Positions 38,771 to 51,692 of a stretch of 64,000 bases of DNA are shown one piece after another. Each line of letters begins with the position of its first letter. The first letter of the stretch is position 1. The stretch is from Phoenix dactylifera (lineage: Eukaryota > Streptophyta > Magnoliopsida > Arecales > Arecaceae): the NCBI RefSeq assembly GCF_009389715.1, contig NW_024067666.1, positions 3,141,001-3,205,000 of the forward strand, given 5' to 3'. A program made the position numbers and the translations under genes. The notes under the pieces are model-generated. The model saw nothing but the letters and a program-made list of their open reading frames with translations. It was not told the DNA's origin and made no database searches.

Positions 38771-39320
38771 CGTAGCAGCCGACGCCGCCACGCCCTCCGC
38801 CGCCTCCGCGCTTCTTCGCCGCCCGTCGTCGTCGTCGTCGCCGCGACGTCGCCGGCGGTTCTAACCGCTGCCCATGCAAGAAAATCGCCGGGGCGGGCGG
38901 CCTTGGGATCGAGGGGAGGAGGGGGAGAACGACCGCCGGAGGGAGCCAAGATTGGATTTTTCCGGCGTCGCCGGATCCGGCATTGGATTCTATAATAAGA
39001 AATATAGGAATTTTTCGGGAGAAAGGGCAAAAAAAAAAATTAAAGAACGATTGGTTTTGGTTTTCTTCGGGTGGATTTTTTGTTCCTTTTCTTGTCCCGA
39101 GATCTTGCTTAGGAAAGAAAGAAGGAATGAGTCAAAAGGAAATTGGATGACACATAATTGCAAGATTTCATGGATTTTTCTTCTGTGTTTTCTTGCAGAA
39201 GTCAAAAGACTCAAAACCGCGTATAAGGAGAGGAGAGCGATAGAGAGAAAGAGAGAGGAAGGAGAAACGGAGTGGGGGGGCGCGGGGCAAGGGCCTAAAA
39301 TTAGGGAAGGTGATGCGGAG
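38771..39320 (-). promoter_or_regulatory. 5' UTR and promoter region of the GAUT gene
   Basis: GC-rich DNA (38.6-38.97 kb) typical of a palm first exon and leader turns abruptly AT-rich beyond 38990. The long overlapping frames on both strands (e.g. 38453-38995) are compositional shadows of the GC-rich exon. The transcription start is not identified. Confidence 0.45.
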
Positions 39321-40742
39321 TATAATTAATTGAAGGGAATTGAAGGTTTGACCTGAGGATAATTCTAGGGACAAGCAAGACGATCCCAGAGAAGGAATAA
39401 GGGATGGCCAAGCTTATAGGGGTCCTACCCATTTGGAAGATATAGAGAGGGATAGGATTTTGATGCAATTGTTTAAGTTTGGCTTAAAGATCAAATGGGA
39501 GTGTAGTTTGGGGACCCTTTTCTCTTTGGCTGTGGGCAGCTAGATTGGGTTAGAGTCCAGCTATTGCTGATACATTGCAAAATGGAAGTTTGTATGCATT
39601 TCTAGCTTTAAGAGCTGTCCAAATGTTGCAATGTCAACCTCCTATAATTGAGATTTGGTTGAGCTGCAGTGGTTGAGGACAAAATACAGCCATTGCTTGA
39701 TGTGATTCTAAATTTTATGCAAGGGTTTCTATAATTTAGTGACCGATGGGCTGAGGTTGAGTCGTAAGGCAATACTAGCGTTAAATCTCAACAATGCAAA
39801 CTATATTCTTAATTAATATAGCAATAAATTTATATAGACAATCCAAAACTCTAATAAAAGTTTGTATAAAGACAAAATATTGAAGTCGACATAAAATTCT
39901 AATTTTACACTCCATGAAATTCTGGTACTAAAGTCCATATAACAATAAAATTCTCTTATTTTCAAATAAAGTAAAATTTTCTAATTTATATATTTTTAGA
40001 AGTGCGTCTAGATTTTTTGTTAGACGGTCCTTCATCAAATACAAATTGTAAAAAAAAAACATGAGTAATTTGAACCTCTTTTGTCAAAGATGCTTCTACA
40101 TAGTATACGATATTCTTTTAACCATCTGAAGCAATTTTTGTCGCACCATGTATTACATCAGATTCCCAAAAAATACTTTTGCTCTATTTTCAACCAATTC
40201 GATCGCATCAGGTGGTTCCTTGTGAAAACTCTAATCAAGAAAAGATCATGTAGAATAATCTATCCTAGTTTGAAAAAAAAAAATGGAAGGAAGAAAGAAA
40301 GAAAAGATGACCATGATAGATCATTCAATAAAAATGGAAGAAAAATTAAAGCTTATGAGAAGAGTTAAAATAAATATTCTGAATGAAGTGGGTTTGGCAT
40401 AAAAAGTCTATGTAATTAGCTAAGGATTATAAAGAATGATTAATCAACCGACGACAATGGTAGAAAGAGGATTATAAAAAAAAAACATCATGCAAGACTC
40501 TATAAGGTATAGACTCATAGAACTTCGCTTTCTTTTTTCGGAGGGCAGGACTCATGCAATTATGCATGCCATGGACAGGGAATGCAAGAAAGACTCCATG
40601 CAGGCTTCTGCATTTAAAATTTGTACATACTCCATGCATAAACAAGAACTCAGCCTGATTTTTACATTTGCAGAGTAGCTACACATTTTCTTCCGTAGGT
40701 CCTTTACTTAATGGTTGCTTATTAAGTGCCACTCATGCCTAC
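39321..40742. other. AT-rich spacer, no supported gene
   Basis: No recognisable domain in any frame. It probably includes distal promoter DNA of the GAUT gene. It ends at the target duplication CCTAC of the second TRIM. Confidence 0.4.
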
Positions 40743-40879
40743 TGTAACAACTCAAAACCTCACCCAAAATATCTAGTCGAAAGGTATTCTTTGGGTTCTT
40801 TAATTCTGTATAAGTACTCAAGATCTACCTAGCAAATAACCGATATGAGACTAAACACACGCCCATATAGATCCTCACA
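40743..40879 (-). repeat. TRIM copy 2, 3' terminal repeat
   Basis: 137 bp; pairs with 41045-41181. Confidence 0.88.
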
Positions 40880-41044
40880 TACTCCTCCCGTTTAAGCTCA
40901 AACATCCTCGTTAGGCTAAGGGTTCAAATCTATTCAAATCGAATCACAAACACCACGATCGGCCCGTGGTCAGCTCCAATGGATTCGTGCTGCAGTGTCT
41001 CCTAGTCCACATAGACTATGGGCTGGGTCGACTTTGATACTATT

Positions 41045-41181
41045 TGTAACAACCCAGGACCTCATCCAAAATGGCTAGCCAAAAGATATTATTTGGGTTC
41101 CTTGATTCTGTATAAGTACTCAAGATCTGCCCAGCAAATAACTGATGTGGGACCAAACACATGCCCGCACGGGTCTTCACA
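41045..41181 (-). repeat. TRIM copy 2, 5' terminal repeat
   Basis: 137 bp; adjacent to the decayed primer-binding site. Confidence 0.88.
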
Positions 41182-41186
41182 CCTAC

Positions 41187-43500
41187 TGAACAAGAAAACC
41201 ATGTTTGGTCTAGGATTGGTTGAATGGTGTGCAGGATTAATGGATGCACATGCTCTGTCTGAACTTTTTCCTTTTTTTCTGCTGACCATGCATTGTTAAA
41301 ACAAGATCTGGCCACAAGTATGGGTTGGGCACATGCCTTGCACTCCTTAATTAAGGGGCTCCAAATGTTGCTGGTGGTGAATATTTGTTTTATTTATTTG
41401 ATCCTCTTGGGTGTTTCATTAGTCCCCTGGAAAGGCTTTCTGCTTGGTTTATGTTCTTTTGCATGCTGAAGTGGTTCTATCCAAGCTGGGACCCTAATCT
41501 TTTGTTACGCCAGATCTGCTGCGTTTCGTTGCCGCCTAAGAATCTAAGAGAGATTGATATGTTGGCGGTTACTAGAATTCTATTCAACTTCTAAAACTAA
41601 TATGGATATGATTGAAGATATAGCTTAGGTAGAGAAAAGAGGTGAGCAAAAATTATGTATCAGTAACCATGACCAATATTACTCTCAAATACTAGCATAA
41701 TGGCATTTGCCTTTTTGTCAGAATTTCATGAAATGTGCTGTATTTTAGATCATTTATATTTAGATACAAGCCATTTCAAGTTTCCCTTGTTATTTTCATT
41801 TAAGCATTCATCTTAATTCTAATCTCATCATTGAAGACCTTATCAATTAAATACTTACCAGAGCAACCTTTTTTTCCTTTTTTTCTTTCTTTTCTTTTTT
41901 TTAAGAGAGAGCACCAATGCACCTAGTTAGCAGGCTTATAATTGATGACAGATTTAAGGTTAGAGGTGACCTTGGAGTAAGCCCACTGCAGTGGACACTT
42001 ACCATGGGTAAATCCTGAGTGAAATCTGAGCCTTGATGCAAAAAAGTTATGGAGAACATTGTATACAGCATTAATAGTTTAGGGACAAGGTCCGGTCATG
42101 TCCTTGCTATCCTGAACCAGGCAATGTGGCTCAGTACCAAAGCATCCAACTGATTGAAAAGATGTACTTCAATACCACTGGTTGGTCTGGTGGAGGGACC
42201 CTTTCCTGTCTGCTTCATTGACTAGCACCTCACACAGAGGCTACAAGATCAGATGTCCACACTTCAGTTGGATATATTGTCAGGATATTTCTTCTTGATG
42301 AGAACCCAATGCTAGGTTGCAGTTATTTTTTCCTTCATGGTTTTAGCAGTTGATATCATTGCTTCTGCCTTTAGCTAGCCTATGCAGGGATGGTGATGGA
42401 AAGAAGGAACCAAGGATAGGTGGAAAGTAGAGGCAAAGCTCTGCCATACACATTGAGGGAAAAATAACTAGTAACATCTGGAGAGGCTACTGTTTTAGTT
42501 GGTCATTCATAAGATTGCATAGTATAAAGCTTCTCAATCCATCAGTGGAAGCTCAGCAGATGACAATGGATAGCCACTTTGATCACATAGAGCCATTCTT
42601 TCACAGCTTAAAAGGAGATTGGAGCCACTTTTAATGCCTTCTTTAGCTTTCAAAACAATAGCATCCCTTCCATTACTCAGTCAAGTAAACATAGCTACAG
42701 CTATTGGAAATGAGAAAAGCATGGCAGTATACTGTGGAGTGTGAAGGAACTCAGTCAAGTAACAACCAACTGCAAGTAAGAAGGAACTCAGAGGTTTCTT
42801 CATATACTCATCACAATTTCACTTTACCTCCTATATGTGAAATGCTAGATTCTCTGACTTATTAAAAGGTTTGGCATTTCCATCCATGAGGAAACTCAAA
42901 TAGTCAATACTCAGACATACATTAAATCAAGTAGAAACATTAAGCATGGTTAGTAATATAGTATTTTATTCTTTTTCATATAAGCCATAGGTAAATGTTT
43001 CATGAATGTTTCAAAAGAACAAATTTGTTCAGCATGCAGACCTGTTCAACTTCAAGATTATCTCAAGAAACATCAAGCTGCTCAAGAGGCAAAAACATTA
43101 ACATGGCTCATACATAGAAATAATCCAAAAGTACACAAAATATTATAGCTTGAATATCAACATAAATGTCTTCATTTATATATATATATATATTGTTCTT
43201 TTGCTGTAAAAATACCTTGGTATCTTCTAAATAAGAAATTTAACAAATAGAAAATATTTGAATTTTGTGTTTGATTAATATTTACTCGATTGGGACCTCA
43301 ATTATTCATCATCTATAATTACATACTTCTATATATTTAACATGGCTAAGGAAAAAGGTATATAAATTATACAAGCAACTTATATCAAACATAAATATTA
43401 AATTAAAAATAGAAATATAAATTATTTATTAATTTATAGGTCAGGTAACACCATGTTCAAGGTCAGACCTAATCCTTAATCTGGGCCAAGGTGTATTCCT
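41187..43500. other. spacer, no supported gene
   Basis: AT-rich, with a T-rich run at about 41870-41903 and a short TA repeat near 43178-43193. No domain was recognised. The final ~300 bp lead into the GC-rich 5' region of the LYR gene (43.5-43.8 kb). Confidence 0.4.
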
Positions 43501-43801
43501 AGCCTAATACAATTGTGTTCCCAGCGATCGCAGTTTTCGCACCCAATGTGAGTCGCAGGCATTTGTGGCTGCATTCATTTTGGACGCCCCGCACAGCCTG
43601 CCGCATCGAGAAAAGAGGCATTTCCTGCCGTCGGATCACGAGGAGGGCAACGTGTCAAGCAAAAGTGGCATCCGCGAGCGCAGCAGGCTGCGAGACGGGC
43701 CGCGCCCTTCTATGAAAGGTCTGGAAATTTCCCGGCGAAGGCTGGATTTATCGAGTTCCAATCTCCACCCCACCCTTCCTTTCTCTCGCTCGCGCTCTGT
43801 A

Positions 43802-44083
43802 ATGGCAAGCGCGGCATCGGCTCCTTCGAGAGCCGAGGTGCTCTCCTTGTTCCGCTCCCTCCTCCGAACGGCTGCCAAGTTCACCGACTACAACGTGAGA
43901 GAGTACGCCAAGAGGAGAACGATCGATGGATTCCGAGAGAACCGGGGGCTCTCAGATCCTTCCTCGATTGCTTCGGCCTTCGCTGACGGGAGGAACCAGC
44001 TTGAGGTGGCGATGAGGCAGGTGGTGGTGTACTCTCTCTACGCTCCAAAGGTCAAGAGCGTGATGGAGATCGGGAGCGGATGA
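43802..44083 (+). CDS. ISD11: LYR-motif protein, ISD11/LYRM4-like
   Basis: Single-exon frame of 93 aa starting MASAASAPSRAEVLSLFRSL. The frame stays open upstream, but this ATG is preceded by a typical TCTCGCTCGCGCTCTG leader and gives the family's usual length. It is a complex1_LYR (LYRM) family protein: the LYR tripeptide appears as LFR (residues 16-18), followed by LLRTAAKFTDYNVREYAKRR and the C-terminal YSLYAPKVKSVME, both strongly ISD11/LYRM4-like. In mitochondria ISD11 binds the cysteine desulfurase NFS1 and stabilises it, with acyl carrier protein, for Fe-S cluster assembly. Plant homologues lack a long presequence, as here. The stop TGA (44081-44083) is followed by a possible 3' UTR donor (AAAGGTATAAAC). 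Confidence 0.88.
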   Translation: MASAASAPSRAEVLSLFRSLLRTAAKFTDYNVREYAKRRTIDGFRENRGLSDPSSIASAFADGRNQLEVAMRQVVVYSLYAPKVKSVMEIGSG

Positions 44084-45188
44084 GGTTATCTGACCGAAAG
44101 GTATAAACTTTCTATGTAGGGTTTTGTAGGGTTTAGTGATTCCGTTCGTAAAAATGGGAAATTTTTTATTTTTAATTGCGATTTGTGATAATTCGTGGGC
44201 GGATTTTTCTATCTTTTTTGGAAAACAATGGCGATAATAAATAGATAAAATTATTCTCTGTATTGATGTTATGATAATGGATTGAGTGATATCTAGTTGA
44301 TGGAATCGTGAAGTTTATCTGAGTAATATTGCTACTCTATGATATTGCATTGTTATATGCTGAATTTTAAAAAGTTCCCACTTTGGAAAATTTTATGAAG
44401 TTTTTTAGAGTTTATGTACTTGTCAAATAATTGACATTACTAAATTTTGGTAGATTTTGTGTATTGAGGATTAGATGGTGACTTTTTAATAGCATGGTTG
44501 AAGAAGTTGGGGGATATGCGACTTATAAGGCCACGAATTTTTGTCTTGTATGTGTCAAAATGCTGGTCTTGATGTTGATATGAATAACTGTGTCATCTCA
44601 TGCCAGGAAAATTAGTATAGATCATTGGTTTTGATTTGCTATGAATCATTGGTTGGGGATCATTGGTTTTGATTTGCTATGAATCATTTTGACCAACTTA
44701 ACTGGTGTCATCCCATGCTCAAGAGGTTCTGAACTGCTTGCAAAAATCTCACAATATACAGATATGACTTAAACTTCATCTGGTAATGGTGTCTATGAAA
44801 TTAGCTACATAACTTTTATGTATCATATCTTCTATAGATGTTAATCATCTCAACTTTATGAATTCTATTTCTTTAACTTTTATTCTTGTTGTTCTAAAAT
44901 CTTTTGGTCCTTCTCTTTAAGCTGATACATAGGGTTGCAGGATGACCATGAAGAAAGTTCCTTGTTTATGTAATTACAGTTTACTGCTTTTCCTACGTAT
45001 CCAGCACCAAAACCTAATACGTGTCAAAAGGGTTATGAATTTGCGTTGGTACTTCCCTTAATTTATTATCATGAATCCATCTCCCCATTAGTTTTTGAAA
45101 TATAAATCCATAAAATTCTATCATTAATCATCCCATATCTTTCCCCCACCCAACAACTGACTTGACATTCTATTAATAGGAGGATATT
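44084..45188. other. 3' flank of the LYR gene with a 38-bp tandem duplication
   Basis: No gene was seen. A 30-bp word beginning ATCATTGGTTTTGATTTG occurs at 44621-44650 and again at 44659-44688, a period of 38 bp. Confidence 0.5.
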
Positions 45189-45204
45189 TTAATCTCTAGA
45201 AGAT

Positions 45205-45600
45205 ATACCTAGTGCTAGGTATGACAACTGTCTCAATCTCATCATCGGCCAGTAATCGTTTTGAAGTTCCGGTTGAATCGATCCAGAACCATTCTGAGCT
45301 ATACCAATCGATAGCGTATGGAAAGGGCTTTGCTCCGTTGGTATAGTAAGTATCTCAGGGGCGGGCTTGTAGACTATTGAATTCCAACTTCGAGCTCCTT
45401 CTACAGGCCAAAATGTGAATCCAAACAAAGGTTGGCCTACGCGTAGTACCTCTTGAGGTAGATGGCCTTCCAGGGATCGGGTAGTTCATCACCATCCGCA
45501 AAATCGACAAGGGGGACAGACCTCGAACTACAAACTAGTCCTGTGTGGAAGTGGTCAATTCGCTCAAAGATTAGGTATCCTATCCTGTGCAATCTATTTT
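45205..45600. other. possible organelle-derived (NUPT/NUMT) patch
   Basis: A block of clearly higher GC and different word usage than its AT-rich neighbours. The minus strand holds a 79-codon frame with proteinlike composition (WPVEGARSWNSIVYKPAPEI near the start, then SIQPELQNDYWPMMRL). The style resembles plastid inverted-repeat or spacer DNA, but I cannot name the source locus. It could instead be a host repeat. Confidence 0.3.
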
Positions 45601-45689
45601 TCCTTTAAAAGTTTGTACAAGGTGGCACCTAGTGGATGTTTTTGTCCTGCATGTTATACCTTGTTGAAAAATTACAATCGTTTGGAAGC

Positions 45690-46330
45690 TATAAGATCAT
45701 GATTCTAGGTTCAATCAACTTGAGAAAAAGCTAGATGACTGCATAGAGGGAATTGCATATAATGTAGATCTTATCAAAGGGAAGGGGCAACAGAAAAACC
45801 AAAGTAAAAGATGTAGATCAGTAATTCCTAATGTTTCAGGTGAGATTCAATTATGTGATTTTGATCAAGAAAATCCAATTCTTACAAAGATCAATGACAA
45901 AAATGAAGACCACAAAGATGAAAATCAGTGGTCTAGAAATCTCCCTATTGAAGATCGGCTTGTTCAAAAGATGATCTGCAACAGAAGCAGCAGACAATAT
46001 CAGACTGGAGGAGGACCAGCATATTCAAAACAGTTGTTACTGGCCAAGGAAAATTGGATGATCTTATCATTGGTAGTGGCAGCATAGTAAATGTAGTCTC
46101 TTCTGAATTTGCGGAGATGTTGAATTTGAAAACAAATCTAAAAGAGCATCCATATCAGCTAGCATGGCTGAACAAACATGAGCGAGTTGTTGTGAAGCAT
46201 CAATGTATGGTAAGATTTTCATTGCGGCATGATTATAATGATGAGGTTCTATGTGATGTTGTTCCAATGTCTATAGCCATATTTTGCTAGGCCGTCCCTG
46301 GTTGTATAATAGGAAGGTCCAACATGACGC
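45690..46330 (+). pseudogene. decayed Ty3/gypsy retrotransposon protease fragment
   Basis: The frame at about 46030-46290 shows a retropepsin-like region: LDDLIIGSGSIVNVVSSEFA, then EMLNLKTNLKEHPYQLAWLN, then DEVLCDVVPMSI, followed after a stop by a LLGRPW-like GRPWLYN remnant. This order (Asp motif, P-Y-L-W-L-N, EVLCDVVPM, LGRPW) is typical of plant Ty3/gypsy Pol. The catalytic Asp of the D-S/T-G triad is Gly here, and frameshifts and stops interrupt it, so it is inactive. Upstream AT-rich sequence (45690-46020) may be a gag remnant. LTR boundaries were not found. Confidence 0.65.
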
Positions 46331-49300
46331 TTAGAACAATGCTTAGTCCTTCATAGAGAACAACAAACAACTGATCATGCTTCTAAAGAAGCCTGAAGCA
46401 ATGCTAATAAAGCAAAGGAGTTTAGGACTTGCATGAAGGACGGTGCTGGGCGAAGGTGATGGATTGTTGGGACTGTATCCTGAATGGGAACCAATTCAAC
46501 CACCTATTTAAGCTTGAGGACAAGCCCACATGCAGCAGAAGCGAATTGGTGCAGCCAAAGAACAGCAGAGTATACCCATCTGGCCAGTCTTGCTGGTCAA
46601 CAAATCATTTTAAATAGTCTTGTTTGGGTTCTTTCAAGACCATCAGCTTATTTTGTTATAGTATTTTCTGATTGCATGAGGATTTGGTATTTTTAGGACT
46701 GCTTTAGAAGTTATTTTCTGCATCAATTTGCACTGTAATTAGGCACTCAATACCTATCCATTTATTTCTTATAAACAGTCCTAGATAGAGTCAAGTTTGG
46801 GGATATTATTATAAAATTGTAGACGACAAGTCCATTATAATTAACAGGCTTTGACTGATTCTTTTACGTTTTACGAGTGCTCAAGGGGAGGGATCTGGCC
46901 AGAATTTGTGGGGGTGCACTTAGTCATTGTTTCCATTTTTATTTATTTCTTGTTCAGATTCCTACTGGAAGAAGGAAGGCTGGTTGATTAAAACAGAATA
47001 TCAAGGGAGCTAGTCAGCTGATTTTGGGGGCAAAAGTATGTACATGAAAAGTATTTGAGAATAAGACAGACCACTGGCTAGAATAAGACAGGCCACTGGC
47101 TTCTCTTTCATCCTCCACTTCTTCTCTATATCCCTCTCTACTACTCAAATCTCCTCATACCTTTGCTATTTATTCCACTTTTATATTGTTGTTCTAGCAG
47201 TTATCTACAAATATTCTGAGATCAGATCTCAAATAGTTTTGTGCCAACTGCTGAAGAAACCTGCTAGGTGCACAGAAATTCAGATCCAAAATCTGATCTG
47301 AACCAATTTTCCTTTCTGATAAATCTGTGTAATCCCTAATTTGGAGGTTACATCAGAGAAGAGGAAGAAGGAGAAGAAGTAGAAGAATGAGGAGGGGAAG
47401 GGTTTATAATTCTTCCCCAATTTTTTTGTTCATTTCAGTGGTAAAAAATAACATTTTAGAAAAAAAGGCCAATAATTTGTTCCAACTACAAGATAAGGCT
47501 TTTATAAGCTGAACTAAGCTATTGAAGTTCCTATACATTCTTTGACATCTTTCTGATTTTATAATTGGAAATAATTCACTTTTAGATAGGATGTGATTGC
47601 CATTAATTGAAGCCTTTATCAGTTAGATGAAACTAAAGATTGATAATATTTGGCTGTTTTAATGTTTATGCTAATCCTTGCTTAGCAAGTAGGTCTACTT
47701 TATCTTCTTTTACTTTTGCTTTGGCTGGAGAATTATTCCATATTTGATATGAAGGGGACAAAACTTCATGATAGACCAGGACAGGCAATTTGGTCTTCTT
47801 ATATTTCATTTCTGTGATTTAACGTTAAGTATTTCTGAAGCAATCTCATTTGTAAGAGGGGATGCTTCTTGATGCTTTAAGGCAGTTTAAGCCTGCAGTT
47901 GAAGTTCAGCAAGAGCATTTTAGTTGTTCTCTGGGAGATCAGAAATAGCCTCCTTCTTCAGTCTCATATTAATGGCCGTATTCTTTCTGGTCCAAACTAT
48001 GTCATGTTGGAGTTGACTTAGGGAAGTCATTTGTATATGGAGGAGAATATCCATGAAGCAAGTTCTTCTGGTCAATATTCTTATATTATCTCTTTTTTAT
48101 CTGTGGTCTGTGAGGGATAGAACTGAAATCTGCATGATAGTTTTCCACAGTGGGGTGATGTTGTTTGAAGGAAAATATCATTGACTTTGGATGCACGGAA
48201 GTCCATGTAATGGGAAAAAAAAATACAAATGTGGAATCTCATCCTTGTTTAGTATGAAATTGAGAAGAGGATAGAAAATAAGCATAGCCAATTTTAGAAC
48301 AGTTTGGAGAGTCGTCTTGAAATTTGACAGAACTCATACATACTGTGGATCTGCCAATGCTAGAAATGAAATGTCATTTCTGTGAACGTCCTTTCTACAG
48401 AAGATGAATTTCCTGACATGACTTTCTTAAAGCATTGTAGCAAGAGAGAATGGAGCGGGCTTCATTGGCCATAGAAGGCAAATCTTGATTTAGGGATGAT
48501 AGCAAATACATTTCAATACAGCTTTTGATGGCTTATATATTTGAAAATCACAGCATATGGAAGGATATGGAAATGAAATTTGATAAGGGGTTGGGAAACT
48601 CTCTGACTAGTTTTTCACTGATTACCTTTGTAACGATAGGACTAGGGAAACAACTGGTAGATTACCTAGATACGTGTCACAAATCTCAAGGATAGAAGGA
48701 TTTCAAAACATGATGGCTTAATTGCTAAAAATTCAAAATTAGGCACTTCAGGACAGCACTAATACAAGATATACACAACCAAAATGTACTATTCAACCTT
48801 ACTGTTGTAAACTAACTTAGTGTTATTTACATTAAAAATTAAGGACTTGGAACTTATTACAAGTGCCCATGTAGTTTAGGTTAATATTATTTAGAACTTA
48901 AAACTATTTGGGATTGAAGGGCCATTACTTGCATAATTGCTAGAAAGGAGATGTCAGTATATCAAGTTGATGTAAGCATGATGCTCAAGTGCGAACTGTT
49001 TGTGTTGCCAAATTTTAAGGATCCTAAGAATTATACGTCATAAAAATCTGGGTTTAAATTATGTACTGAAGTCCTTGTGGTGGTAGTTTCTTCTTATATT
49101 TGTGATGGTAGTATTTTCTTACTTTTGGTCTATGTTTAGTGTGGAACAGTCATTTTATGCATTAATTTATGATGAATTCTTTGGTATGGGAACGTGCAAC
49201 TTAGATCTGAGGATGCCCTAATAGGAAGCATGACTCACTAGTTTTGAAGGGTGAAAAAGGAGATTGAGAATTATTAGGAAGGAATTTGAAGGAAGCGTGA

Positions 49301-51120
49301 CTCACTAGTTTTAGGTACAATGGTAATGTAGCCTTTGATAGGAAGGAATTTGAAGGAATTATTAAGCCCGCTTCACACTGCTGGGAGAAAGTTTATTCTG
49401 TTTTGGTCTTTGTCAAGCACAATGAAGCCTCCTTTTCTTGCTTTAGAATTTTGTGGTTGCTGCCATCTTCATTGTCCTTTTGACTTTGATCATGTAATAA
49501 AAGGAATGCGGGAATCTTAACAAATGGCAGTTACGTTGAGTTATTTTACAATAGATAAATATACCGTTTATTTTGAGTTTTTCTGTGGCATTGGTTGGAG
49601 GAGTTCAGCTCTCAAATGTGAAAGAGCTATATATGCATATTTAGAAACGTGGACTGAAGTATGTTTGCAGCTAAATGCTGAGGGATATTTCATCTTTTGA
49701 ATGAGGAGCCAATCTGGCCTGAGTATGTTTGCAGCTATGTATTGAGGGAGGTTTTGCATGTTGATTGAGGATTGAATCTGGCCATTTTGTCATATTAAGT
49801 GAAAAATAAATTGCAGGGAGGTTTATAGAACCTTGAATGTTGGAAATGGAGCATGGGATTTCATGAGGTAAAATGGTGAGCCAGAGGACCGTTGATTCCT
49901 CTGAAGGCCTCAAAGCTTGTATGTTTTGCTTGAAGTTGAACTTTCAGCTGGAACTCTTAGTGTTTTTAAGATATCAGTATGCTTAAGAAGCAGTAGAGGA
50001 CTATTTTGCTTCCTCTGTGCACATCCAATCATGGACCAAGTTTTCCTTTCCAAAAATCGAGCAATTTGAAAAACCCCCTGTAACTTTCTGTTGACCTCGA
50101 ATGTAGTGATAGATGCAGCTTAGTTTTCATTTTTCTATTTCCTTTTCATGTGATTAGGTATGAAATCTGGTAACATGTCTCTTTGATATGCTGGATATTA
50201 AAGCAGTTCCGGAGCAGTCTTACAGCAAATAATTGGTCATGCAGGTTTTCCATCTGGATGGATTTTGTTCTCATTCCAATTCCTCATTTTTACATCGCAA
50301 ATTTGAAGCATGCTTCCTACCAGCAGAAATAAGGGATGCAGTTGTCTCAATCGACGAAGCGTATGCTATATATGTGAGCTATGATGCAAGTAGGTTATTC
50401 CTGTTCAACATGTATCATCGACCCGAAGATAGAGACCTCAGCCGAAAGTTGTAACTTTAAGGTGTTCAAAGTAACTCAGAGGTTGTGATTATGAATTTAA
50501 AGATTTTTAGGCTTGTATCGGCTTCTTTTAATTTACATGAAACAATTGAGCAGAGTAGTGATCATCCCCTTGGTTTTGCCGGAATTTTTCAGTCTTATTT
50601 AAATGCTCAAAACTCTGAAATATCGATTTCTAATCTTTTTTTTCATTGAGTAAGACATCAACTTCTAAGAATAAAGCGCAGCTGGTTGTCCACCATGTTC
50701 CAGTTCCTGTAAAGAAGGCTGTGCTAGAAGGGGATAATGAAGCCCTTGGATGATATTTAATTCTTAACCATTAAATGTAACAAATTGCTGGTTGAGGTGA
50801 TATGTTAATTTTGTGTGGCCGACGGCATACTTTTTCTCGGATTATGCTGCTGTATCCCTCAAATTAGAGGAAAAAAATAAAAAAAACTCACTGAAACATT
50901 GAATTGGTACCATAGCAATAACATTACAATGCAGGCTAACCATTTTTATTAGAAAGATCTGGTGGTTTTTCTGTTCCTATCAGCTTATATTCTGGATTTC
51001 AGTTTTCAACCATATGATGTCCGATTGGTACCTCTTCTATATTTTACTGCGAGCTGAAAGATTCGAAAGTGACCAGATTTCCAATGTCAAAAAAAAAAAA
51101 AAAAAAAAAGATCTCATAGT
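46331..51120. other. gene-poor spacer, possibly retroelement-derived in part
   Basis: 46.3-47.4 kb may be the trailing part of the gypsy relic (TCAAGTTTGGGGATA near 46790 resembles a polypurine tract). The rest is AT-rich. The frame at 50233-50454 (ending HRPEDRDLSRKL) is not recognised. A poly-A run is at about 51090-51108. Confidence 0.35.
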
Positions 51121-51692
51121 GATCAGAGGTAAATCAACCTAAGAAGCCGGAGAATAAGCATTGAAAGGGAAGGGAGCTGCTTCCCATAAATGAGTGAGAA
51201 GGAAATAATGGCAGGCTGCATCACCATGACACAAGAATAGCGCATAAACGCATTTATTTGACGACGGTTTAGAGAGGTGGCATCGTGGGCAGGACACGAC
51301 CGCCCCCACCAAAAAGGTGTTGCATCGAGCTCTCTGCCACCCTCCAATTTAATGAACTCACGAGCTTCTCCGGAGCCCGGATGGACCCCATGTTGAAGGG
51401 GAAAAAAACGTAGAATGATCAGGAAATAAATGAAAGAAAACTCGAGGAGTAAAACTAATATTGAAATAAAGAAGTAAAAATGTTGTAAACTGGAGTAAAA
51501 CATCCTCCATTGTAAATTCTTTCCACCAACTAAAACAGTGACATCATCGGTATCTTTTCAGCCTTGGATGAACAAGAAAGCGAGAAGTTTCGGTTCTCCA
51601 AGAAAGAGATGAAGAGATGGAAAGAAGGAACAAGAAAGGATGAAATGCCAACCTAAACTACGTATGAACCATTAGAACATGGACGGAGCTCC

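Larger units (their letters stand above)
40743..41181 (-). mobile_element. TRIM retroelement, copy 2, with perfect target duplication
   Basis: Same family and same size (439 bp) as the element at 12650-13088, in the opposite orientation. The terminal repeats are 40743-40879 and 41045-41181, each exactly 137 bp, with a 165-bp interior (40880-41044). On the plus strand each repeat starts TGTAACAA; on the element's strand they begin TGTGAGGA or TGTGAAGA. The primer-binding site is decayed (plus-strand TTTGATACTATT next to 41045). The complement of the purine tract is ACTCCTCCCG at about 40881-40890. CCTAC flanks both ends (40738-40742 and 41182-41186), a perfect 5-bp target-site duplication. No coding capacity. 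Confidence 0.92.

Noticed and set aside
38453-38995. 180-codon plus-strand frame
   Set aside because: Antisense to the GC-rich first exon and leader of the GAUT gene; acidic low-complexity with no family signature.
50233-50454. 73-codon frame ending HRPEDRDLSRKL
   Set aside because: Looks proteinlike but no family was recognised, no splice partners were found and the surrounding sequence is AT-rich; not enough to call a gene.
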